The notes beneath the pieces were generated by a model. It worked only from the letters and a program-made list of their open reading frames with translations. It was not told where the DNA came from and made no database searches. This document shows positions 1-5,863 of a stretch of DNA of 8,709 nucleotides, one piece after another. Both the position numbers and the translations under genes were made by a program. The first letter of the stretch is position 1. Each line of letters opens with the position of its first letter. Source of the DNA: Candidatus Tayloriibacteriota bacterium (lineage in GTDB: Bacteria; Patescibacteriota; Minisyncoccia; Phycocordibacterales; PALSA-1337); contig JANXRK010000018.1 of the NCBI GenBank assembly GCA_025353045.1, positions 1 through 8,709 on the forward strand, in the 5' to 3' direction.

Positions 1-2
1 AA

Positions 3-101
3 TTCCAAGAAAAAATTGAAATCATCAACAACAAATACAGAAAAACACTCCGCTACAGAAGTGCCAATGAGGTATCAAGAGAGTATGGTATATTGAAGTG
101 A
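3..101 (+). CDS. C-terminal end of a transposase, IS30-like (5' end outside window)
   Basis: An open frame enters from the left edge and ends at TGA 99-101, giving 32 residues. The core, INNKYRKTLRYRSANEV, aligns by eye with the C-terminal motif of IS30-family (DDE) transposases, N-x-R-P-R-K-x-L-G-Y-x-T-P-x-E. In complete proteins this motif lies just after the catalytic glutamate region. What is seen is the motif and the stop; the family assignment is recalled pattern matching on a short stretch. The usual G before Y is R here and the usual TP is SA, so it may be a diverged or decaying copy, or a related IS481/IS3-type integrase core. The DDE residues would lie outside the window. A candidate element end follows at 114-137, which fits a transposase gene ending close to the right terminus of its element. 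Confidence 0.45.
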   Translation, partial: FQEKIEIINNKYRKTLRYRSANEVSREYGILK

Positions 102-113
102 TTAGCAACCAGA

Positions 114-137
114 GTTGCATTTCACTCCAGAATTTAC
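114..137. mobile_element. Candidate right terminal repeat of the IS30-like element
   Basis: Thirteen bases after the transposase-like stop lies GTTGCATTTCACTCCAGAAT followed by TTAC. It resembles the ends of IS30-type elements as I remember them, where a GTTGCA-TTTCA block is followed by a GAATTTAC block. The matching left end is outside the window, so the inverted repeat cannot be tested here. The first five bases (114-118) also pair with GCAAC at 105-109. The element would end about 75 bases upstream of the gyrB promoter. Confidence 0.3.
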
Positions 138-206
138 AAAATTTTATCTGGCTGTATTATATCGTATATACTTAATAAGTCAATAGTATAAAAATAGTCT
201 TAAATC

Positions 207-215
207 TGCTATACT
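207..215 (+). promoter_or_regulatory. Extended -10 promoter of gyrB
   Basis: TG at 207-208, one base, then TATACT at 210-215 form an extended -10 element (TGnTATAAT class). No good -35 hexamer is visible 16-18 bases upstream, which is normal for extended -10 promoters. Initiation would fall near 222, leaving a leader of about 18 bases before the ATG at 240. The same octamer TGCTATAC recurs before the surface-protein gene at 2308-2315, which supports both sites. Confidence 0.6.
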
Positions 216-239
216 TTGCCTATAAAACACAACAATAAA

Positions 240-2300
240 ATGGCAAAAGAGAGCAAAAAAGATAATTACGGCGCTGATTCGATCCAGGTTCTTGAAGGTC
301 TAGAGCCTGTCAGAAAGCGTCCAGGAATGTACATCGGTACAACCGGTCCAGATGGTCTGCATCACCTCATTACAGAAATTTTCGATAACTCACGCGACGA
401 AGCCATGGGTGGTTTCGCTGATCATATTGAAGTTGCGCTTTTGCCAAACAATCGAATTCGAGTTGTAGATAATGGTCGAGGTATTCCTGTTGATATTCAT
501 AAGACTACAAAGGTTTCAGCACTCGAAACTATCATGACCGTTCTACATGCCGGAGGTAAATTCGGAGGAGATGAAAGCGGATACAAGGTATCTGGGGGTC
601 TTCACGGAGTAGGAGCGTCTGTGGTTAACGCTTTGTCGGTATATACACAAGTATGGGTTCACAAAGAAGGCGATATTTATACTCAGGAATATTCTCAAGG
701 AAAAAAGAAGTATGCAGTAAAGAAAGTTGGAAAGACAAAGGAGGCTGGAACCATTGTAGCTTTTGAGCCTGACATTATTATCTTTAAAGAAGTGAAGTTT
801 GATTTTAATCGTGTCGTCAACTCACTACGACAACAAGCATATCTGGTTAAAGGGCTTCGCATTACGGTAATCGATGCTCGTGAAGCAAAAGATCTAGAGG
901 TAGAAAATGAAACAACATATCTTTCTGCACTCAACCTACAAGTTCCATCACAAACATTCTTTTTTGAAAATGGTTTAACATCTCTTGTTAAATTCAACAA
1001 TCAAATCCTTAAACCAGTCCATAAGAATATCTTCTATGTTGAGAAAAAAGTGGAAGGAGTTGAATCAGTAGAAATCGCTTTGCAATATGCAGATGATATA
1101 TCTTCTCGTATTTTAGCTTTTGCAAACAATATCTATAACCCAGAACATGGAACACATGTGACAGGATTTAAAACAGCCCTCACTCGAACACTAAACTCAT
1201 ATGCAAAGAAAAATAATCTAACAAAAGATGGCGAAGATAGCTTCACCGGAGACGATGCGCTTGAAGGACTTACAGTAATTATTTCAGTAAAGCTTCGAGA
1301 GATTCAATTTGAAGGTCAGACAAAAGCAAAACTAGGATCAGTTGAAGCACAAAGCGCTGTATCAACAGTCTTTGGAGAAGCTTTCGCATCTTTTCTTGAA
1401 GAAAATCCTGAGGATGCACGAGCAATCATCATGAAGGTAATCTTAGCTATGAAAGCTCGCAAGGCTGCCAAGGCTGCAAAAGACTCTGTACTTCGAAAAG
1501 GGGCTCTTGAAGGAATGACTTTACCTGGTAAGCTTGCTGACTGTCAAAGTAACGATGCTTCAGAATCAGAACTCTTCATTGTGGAGGGGGATTCAGCGGG
1601 AGGTACAGCAAAAACAGGTCGTGATCGACGTATACAGGCTATTCTTCCACTTCGAGGAAAGATCCTAAACATCGAACGAGCCCGTCTGGATCGAATGCTT
1701 GGATCAGAACAGATTAAAAATCTTGTTCTAGCTTTCGGAACAGCTATCGGAGATACATTTGATATTACAAAGCTTAGATATCACAAAATTATTCTAGCAA
1801 CCGATGCCGACGTCGACGGGGCACACATTCGAACTTTGATTTTGACGTTGCTTTATAGATATTTTAAACCTTTGATCGAAGGTGGATATGTTTACATTGC
1901 TCAGCCACCTCTTTATAAAGTTAAGAGGGGAAAAGAAATTATGTATTTCTATAATGAAGAGGAGAAAAATAAAAAGCTTGGAAAAGAGATTGCTGATCTA
2001 CAAGAGATTGAAGAGATAAAGAATGAAGAAGTTCAAACTCCAGAAGCGGAAGGGGAGGAAACAGAATCAACAACAAAGAAAGCTAAGATTTCAATCCAAC
2101 GATACAAGGGTCTCGGAGAAATGAATGCAGATGAGCTCTGGGAAACAACAATGGATCCAGAAAACCGTATACTTCGCCAAGTAAACATTGATGATGCCCA
2201 GGACGCTGATAAAGTCTTTGATATGCTCATGGGGACTGATGTTCCGAGCCGTAAGATGTTCATTCAATCAAATGCAAAGAAGGCTACTATTGACATTTAG
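240..2300 (+). CDS. gyrB: DNA gyrase subunit B
   Basis: This is the ATPase and TOPRIM subunit of type IIA topoisomerase, which with GyrA introduces negative supercoils in the cytoplasm. Counted from ATG 240 it has 686 residues. The GHKL ATPase domain shows E46-x-x-D-N50-x-x-D53, DNGRGIP (77-83) and the lid GGLHGVG (119-125). The transducer domain carries QTKAKLGS (360-367), including the ATP-contacting lysine. The TOPRIM domain has EGDSAGG (449-455) and DADVDG (522-527), the metal-binding acidic residues; RYKGLGEMN (621-629) follows. The wording of LPLRGKILNIERAR favours GyrB over ParE, though ParE is not strictly excluded. The in-frame TTG at 216 would lie in the promoter region, and the ATG at 240 matches the usual N-terminus. 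No Shine-Dalgarno is seen in the A-rich leader. About 45 acidic, lysine-rich residues (573-617) are inserted between the PPLYKVKRGK strand and RYKGLGEMN. The large E. coli-type insertion is absent. Confidence 0.96.
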   Translation: MAKESKKDNYGADSIQVLEGLEPVRKRPGMYIGTTGPDGLHHLITEIFDNSRDEAMGGFADHIEVALLPNNRIRVVDNGRGIPVDIHKTTKVSALETIMTVLHAGGKFGGDESGYKVSGGLHGVGASVVNALSVYTQVWVHKEGDIYTQEYSQGKKKYAVKKVGKTKEAGTIVAFEPDIIIFKEVKFDFNRVVNSLRQQAYLVKGLRITVIDAREAKDLEVENETTYLSALNLQVPSQTFFFENGLTSLVKFNNQILKPVHKNIFYVEKKVEGVESVEIALQYADDISSRILAFANNIYNPEHGTHVTGFKTALTRTLNSYAKKNNLTKDGEDSFTGDDALEGLTVIISVKLREIQFEGQTKAKLGSVEAQSAVSTVFGEAFASFLEENPEDARAIIMKVILAMKARKAAKAAKDSVLRKGALEGMTLPGKLADCQSNDASESELFIVEGDSAGGTAKTGRDRRIQAILPLRGKILNIERARLDRMLGSEQIKNLVLAFGTAIGDTFDITKLRYHKIILATDADVDGAHIRTLILTLLYRYFKPLIEGGYVYIAQPPLYKVKRGKEIMYFYNEEEKNKKLGKEIADLQEIEEIKNEEVQTPEAEGEETESTTKKAKISIQRYKGLGEMNADELWETTMDPENRILRQVNIDDAQDADKVFDMLMGTDVPSRKMFIQSNAKKATIDI

Positions 2301-2316
2301 GTCAATATGCTATACA
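2290..2316 (+). promoter_or_regulatory. Promoter of the surface-protein gene, overlapping the gyrB stop
   Basis: A perfect -35 consensus TTGACA (2290-2295) lies inside the last codons of gyrB. After 15 bases comes TATACA (2311-2316), preceded by TG at 2308-2309, an extended -10. The 15-base spacer is short, but the TG extension compensates. The -10 block shares TGCTATAC with the gyrB promoter. Initiation near 2323 gives a leader of about 35 bases to ATG 2358. The surface-protein gene therefore probably has its own transcript as well as any gyrB read-through. Confidence 0.55.
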
Positions 2317-2357
2317 ATTATACCGTTATGATTAATGCATTAAATACTCTTAAAAAT

Positions 2358-3590
2358 ATGAAAAAAACCATCATTTTGGTCGTTTTTGCCTTGATGTTAC
2401 TTTCTATACCTCAAAAAACTCAAGCCTTTCAACTCGAAAGGCTTATTGACCCTGCTTGTCTTTTTGCTTGTGATAATGGTGGATCAAAAACAGTAACAAA
2501 CGTTACTACAAACAATACTTCAGTTGTTACAACAAATAGTAATAATGTAACTACAACAAATAATAATCCCGCTTCAACACCAACGCCAACTATTCCAAAT
2601 CGTCCACCAACAAATCATTATTCAAATGATAATTATCATGATTCAAACTATCATGAGAGTGATTATTATCCTACTTATATTCCTGCACCACAAAGACCAA
2701 TTCAGGTTTATACTCGACCTCCTACACCTATTTACGTGTATAACGATAACTATAATTACAACTATCCTAACTATAACGATTACAATAATAATTATAATCA
2801 ATACAATCAGCTCGGAGTTTCTTGTTATTCAACATATCAACAAGGAAATGTTGGTGATATTATAAATTGGAGAGCTTCTGCTTATGGTGGAAATGGAAAC
2901 TATTATATTACATGGACAGGTACAGATGGTCTCTATGGTAATGGATCAAGTATTTCTACTACATACAATTACCCTGGAACAAAGATAGCTTCTGTTACTG
3001 TAAACTCTGGAGGACAATCAATTACTCAAAATTGTAACTCAGTTCAGATTTCTGGAAATTACAATACAAATATCTACGCTTCATGTTCTACAAACACGAC
3101 GTATGCGCAAATCGGCGGTCAAGTCGTATGGCAAGCATATGTATCTGGAGGAACTGGAGCATATACCTACAATTGGTATGGAACAGATAATCTCAATGGA
3201 TACGGTCAAAATATCGACACGTATTACAACACTCCTGGTCTAAAGACAGCATACGTTGTTGTCCGATCTGGAAATCAATCAGCTACTGCGTATTGTACAA
3301 ACAATGTTATTGTTTCTGGTTATACACCTCTGTCTCAGTATCCAACATATCCACCGGTTTATACTCCTCCACAACCTCAGATTAAAAATACAAACACAAC
3401 TATTATTAAATATGTAACGGTAGCGCCTCCAAAGGTTGAAGTGGCTAGCACAACTCTTACACCTACTCCGACTCAAACTCCAGTCGGCCCAACAACAATT
3501 AGTATTCCTTGGGGATGGATTTCATTCCTTGTAATCATTATCCTTGTCTTCACAGTTGTATATCTTATCTTCGCTAAGAGAAAAATATAA
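2358..3590 (+). CDS. Secreted, membrane-anchored protein with two Cys-bracketed PKD/Ig-like repeats
   Basis: I do not recognise a named family; the architecture suggests a cell-surface protein of 410 residues. A signal peptide (1-23: MKK, a hydrophobic core, then KTQA before FQ) is followed by a short stretch with two cysteines (C34, C38). Next come an Asn/Thr/Ser-rich linker (44-80) and a Tyr/Asn/Pro/Asp-rich low-complexity segment (83-151). Two tandem domains of about 80 residues (153-232 and 239-320) follow. They share W-x-A, GG-x-G-x-Y, GTD-x-L-x-G-x-G, PG-x-K-x-A-x-V and SG-x-Q-S, and each is bounded by a cysteine pair (C156/C226, C243/C313). A Pro/Thr-rich stalk (330-380), one membrane helix (about 385-405) and a basic tail (AKRKI) complete it. 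The start at ATG 2358 gives a clean signal peptide; upstream starts at 2307 and 2328 fall in or beside the promoter. Display on the outer face with disulfides is inferred. Adhesion is possible but unproven. Confidence 0.85.
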   Translation: MKKTIILVVFALMLLSIPQKTQAFQLERLIDPACLFACDNGGSKTVTNVTTNNTSVVTTNSNNVTTTNNNPASTPTPTIPNRPPTNHYSNDNYHDSNYHESDYYPTYIPAPQRPIQVYTRPPTPIYVYNDNYNYNYPNYNDYNNNYNQYNQLGVSCYSTYQQGNVGDIINWRASAYGGNGNYYITWTGTDGLYGNGSSISTTYNYPGTKIASVTVNSGGQSITQNCNSVQISGNYNTNIYASCSTNTTYAQIGGQVVWQAYVSGGTGAYTYNWYGTDNLNGYGQNIDTYYNTPGLKTAYVVVRSGNQSATAYCTNNVIVSGYTPLSQYPTYPPVYTPPQPQIKNTNTTIIKYVTVAPPKVEVASTTLTPTPTQTPVGPTTISIPWGWISFLVIIILVFTVVYLIFAKRKI

Positions 3591-3595
3591 TTCGA

Positions 3596-5350
3596 TTAGA
3601 TTCGGTTCTTTATTTCTGTAAGGATTTTCTCTATGATTTCTTTGTGATCAAGTTGACCAATTTGACCTTTATCTCGGCTCTCTAGAGTTACTTTTCCCAC
3701 GGCTAGGTCTTTGTCTCCGATAATGATGAAATATGGAGCTCGAGAGACTTTAGCTTGGCGGACCTTCTTTCCGAAGCCTTCATCAGAGAGTTCTACTTCG
3801 GCGCGCACGAGATTCTTTCGAAGTTCGTCATAGATCTCAACTGCTTTAGCATGATGAGATTCACCAACCGGGATGATTTTTACTTGTACTGGAGCAAGCC
3901 AAAGAGGGAAGTTACCACCGTAATGTTCGATAAGGAAACCGATGAATCTTTCATGTGTTCCAAGCGGAGCTCGGTGAATACAGAGGGGTGTTTGTTCTTT
4001 TCCTTCACTATCTTTGTATGTTAGGTCAAATCTCTTTGGTACTGCAAAGTCGACTTGATTTGTGGCTAAAGTAAATTCTCGACCAATAGCACTCCATACT
4101 TGCACGTCTATCTTTGGTCCATAAAATGCCGCTTCGTTTTCTACTTCAATATAAGGAATTTTTGATTCGATAAGTACATTTCGTACCATGTCTTCAGTCT
4201 TTTTCCATAACTCAGGTTCATTAACGTATTTATCACCCAATCGCTTTGGATCATGTTTTGAGAAACGCATAATGTACTTTTCAACGCCGAAGATTTTGAA
4301 ATAATGCATATACATTTCATTCACCGCTCGGAATTCATCTGCAAATTGCGCTTCAGTACAATAAATATGTGCATCATTCATTTCTAACATTCTAACTCGC
4401 ATAAGGCCAAAGAGCTCGCCAGACTTTTCATGTCGATAACATGTTCCGTATTCTGCGACACGCAAAGGAAGTTGTTTATATGTTCGAGGTTCAGCACCAA
4501 AGACTTTGTGGTGATGGGGGCAGTTCATGGCTTTGAGATAGTATTTCCCTCCCTCGTACTCCATAGGAGGGAACATGCTCTCTTCGTAATATGGCAAATG
4601 ACCACTCTTTTTATACATTGATTCTTTGGCAATGTTTGGAGTTCGAACACGAACGTATCCACCCTTAAATTCCGTTTCTTTTGCTAACTTTTCAAGTTCA
4701 TCCGTAATAGCTGTTCCATTTGGAAGCCAAAGGGGAAGGCCAGGACCAACATCTTCGTCAAATGTGAAGATTCCCATTTCTTTTCCTAGTTTTCTGTGAT
4801 CTCTTTTTTCTGATTCGATTCTCATTGTTTCATAGTCATCAAGAGCGAGCTTAGTTGGGAAAGCCAGACCGTAAATACGTGTAAGCATGGTATTCTCTTC
4901 ATTTCCTCGCCAGTAGGCACCTGCGACCCGTGAAAGTTTGAATGAGTCAGAATGTATGTCTTCTGCTGGATTTTCTGTATGTCCTCCACGACAAAGATCA
5001 GTAAAATTTCCACAAGTATAGAGAGTTATCTTTTCTTTTTTCTTTGCTATCTCTTCGATAAGTTCAATCTTGTATTGATTGTCTTTAAAAATTTCTTTGG
5101 CCTCTTTTTCAGTAACTTCTTTGTGAGTGAATTTTGTCCATTTCTTGAGATTATTCTTCATCTTCTTTTCGAGAGTTGGAAGGTCTTTATCAGAAAGCTT
5201 TACATCAGCAGGGAATTTAAAATCATAATAGAAACCATCGTCTACAGCTGGGCCAATGGTATTTTTGGTTCCGGGATAGATTTCTAAAACAGCAGAAGCC
5301 AATAAATGGGCCAAAGTGTGGCGAATGTGTTCTATATTTGGGTCTTTCAT
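3596..5350 (-). CDS. thrS: Threonine--tRNA ligase, short form without TGS domain
   Basis: This class II synthetase charges tRNA-Thr with threonine in the cytoplasm. It has 584 residues counted from the ATG at 5348-5350; the in-frame TTG at 5354-5356 is a weaker choice. The N-terminus begins directly at the editing domain. H11-x-x-x-H15 and C120-x-x-x-H124 match the four editing-site residues of E. coli ThrRS (73, 77, 182, 186) at a constant offset of 62, so the TGS domain is missing cleanly. The catalytic core has the zinc ligands C277 (NCPHHH), H328 (NDAH) and H459 (CIHRAPLGTHERF). Motif 2 is CYRHEKSGELFGLMRVR and motif 3 surrounds the HRAPLGTHERF segment. The anticodon-binding domain spans about 487-584. 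The gene converges on the surface-protein gene, with five bases between stop codons. No Shine-Dalgarno is visible before the ATG. Nothing suggests loss of function. Confidence 0.96.
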   Translation of the reverse strand: MKDPNIEHIRHTLAHLLASAVLEIYPGTKNTIGPAVDDGFYYDFKFPADVKLSDKDLPTLEKKMKNNLKKWTKFTHKEVTEKEAKEIFKDNQYKIELIEEIAKKKEKITLYTCGNFTDLCRGGHTENPAEDIHSDSFKLSRVAGAYWRGNEENTMLTRIYGLAFPTKLALDDYETMRIESEKRDHRKLGKEMGIFTFDEDVGPGLPLWLPNGTAITDELEKLAKETEFKGGYVRVRTPNIAKESMYKKSGHLPYYEESMFPPMEYEGGKYYLKAMNCPHHHKVFGAEPRTYKQLPLRVAEYGTCYRHEKSGELFGLMRVRMLEMNDAHIYCTEAQFADEFRAVNEMYMHYFKIFGVEKYIMRFSKHDPKRLGDKYVNEPELWKKTEDMVRNVLIESKIPYIEVENEAAFYGPKIDVQVWSAIGREFTLATNQVDFAVPKRFDLTYKDSEGKEQTPLCIHRAPLGTHERFIGFLIEHYGGNFPLWLAPVQVKIIPVGESHHAKAVEIYDELRKNLVRAEVELSDEGFGKKVRQAKVSRAPYFIIIGDKDLAVGKVTLESRDKGQIGQLDHKEIIEKILTEIKNRI

Positions 5351-5362
5351 AGACAATACTTT

Positions 5363-5368
5363 ACCATA
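5363..5368 (-). promoter_or_regulatory. Weak candidate -10 for thrS
   Basis: Read on the minus strand, TATGGT lies 12 bases before the thrS ATG, in the context GATTATGGTAAAG. It fits the short-leader pattern of the other genes here. There is no TG extension at the right spacing and no good -35, so the exact promoter is uncertain. Confidence 0.25.
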
Positions 5369-5418
5369 ATCCTTATTTATTTTCTAATGAGTGACTTCTA
5401 TGTGATTTCTCCCTCGAG

Positions 5419-5440
5419 GATAAAATTTTGATAAAATTTT
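5419..5440. repeat. Tandem 11-bp direct repeat in the thrS upstream region
   Basis: GATAAAATTTT occurs twice head to tail (5419-5429 and 5430-5440), right after a CTCGAG palindrome (5413-5418). It sits in the divergent intergenic region between thrS and the small (+) gene. It could be a binding site or an AT-rich bendable tract. No function can be assigned from sequence. Confidence 0.5.
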
Positions 5441-5453
5441 TATGTATTTTCTC

Positions 5454-5483
5454 TTGCATATATTTCGATCAGTATTTTATAAT
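5454..5483 (+). promoter_or_regulatory. Promoter of the small coiled-coil gene
   Basis: TTGCAT (5454-5459) and a perfect TATAAT (5478-5483) are separated by 18 bases, a good sigma-70-type promoter. Initiation near 5490 gives a leader of about 55 bases to ATG 5546. It is the most consensus-like promoter of the window and points away from thrS. Confidence 0.6.
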
Positions 5484-5545
5484 GATAGCAATCACATCTA
5501 CTACATTGCGTGACGGTAAGTTTTATTAATCTAATATTAAAAACA

Positions 5546-5863
5546 ATGACAGAAGAAAAAACACCACATTATATAACCGAATTGAAAAAAGATTTAACGG
5601 GTCATTTTGATAAGAAGATTGAATCTGAAATTAATGGTCTTGCTCAAATAATATACAAGACAGTTGCACTCAAAGAAGACATTAAAAATATGGCCACGAA
5701 AGATGATATTAGGGATATGGTAATGAAAGATGATATTAGGGATATGGCTACTAAGCAGGATTTAAAAGACTTAGCAAAAAAAGTAGATGTCGACAAAATT
5801 TATAATCTTGTTGGATCCTACGAAGTACGAACAAAGAACTTGGAGGATAAGATTTTTGCTTGA
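5546..5863 (+). CDS. Small coiled-coil protein with 9-residue repeats, function unknown
   Basis: The product has 105 residues, is highly charged, and lacks a signal peptide or membrane segment. Residues about 49-84 consist of four successive 9-residue units: MATKDDIRD, MVMKDDIRD, MATKQDLKD and LAKKVDVDK. The rest is predicted by eye to be helical and coiled-coil forming. Small proteins with repeated ATKDDI/L units are common hypothetical proteins in Patescibacteria, and similar repeats occur in tail-fibre-like and Borrelia Bdr proteins. None of these gives a function. ATG 5546 is preferred over the in-frame GTG at 5510, because the residues before it are hydrophobic and unlike the rest. It has its own promoter. 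Its TGA stop (5861-5863) directly abuts the dnaE stop codon (5864-5866, complement). An oligomeric structural or regulatory protein is a guess. Confidence 0.7.
   Translation: MTEEKTPHYITELKKDLTGHFDKKIESEINGLAQIIYKTVALKEDIKNMATKDDIRDMVMKDDIRDMATKQDLKDLAKKVDVDKIYNLVGSYEVRTKNLEDKIFA
5690..5797 (+). repeat. 27-bp in-frame tandem repeat
   Basis: Four 27-bp units start at 5690, 5717, 5744 and 5771, each encoding nine residues. Units 1 and 2 share an exact 23-base stretch (5698-5720 and 5725-5747), so that duplication is recent. Units 3 and 4 are progressively diverged. The period preserves the frame, so copy number could vary without breaking the gene. Confidence 0.8.

Noticed and set aside
105..118. 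GCAAC-CAGA-GTTGC hairpin as a terminator for the upstream gene
   Set aside because: Only a 5-bp stem and no following T-run; it is more simply part of the candidate element end.
216..239. TTG at 216 as the gyrB start
   Set aside because: It lies immediately after the -10 element, before the expected transcription start, and adds eight residues not typical of GyrB; ATG 240 fits better.
5690..5797. CRISPR-like repeat array
   Set aside because: Units are directly adjacent with no spacers, keep the reading frame and encode a periodic peptide.
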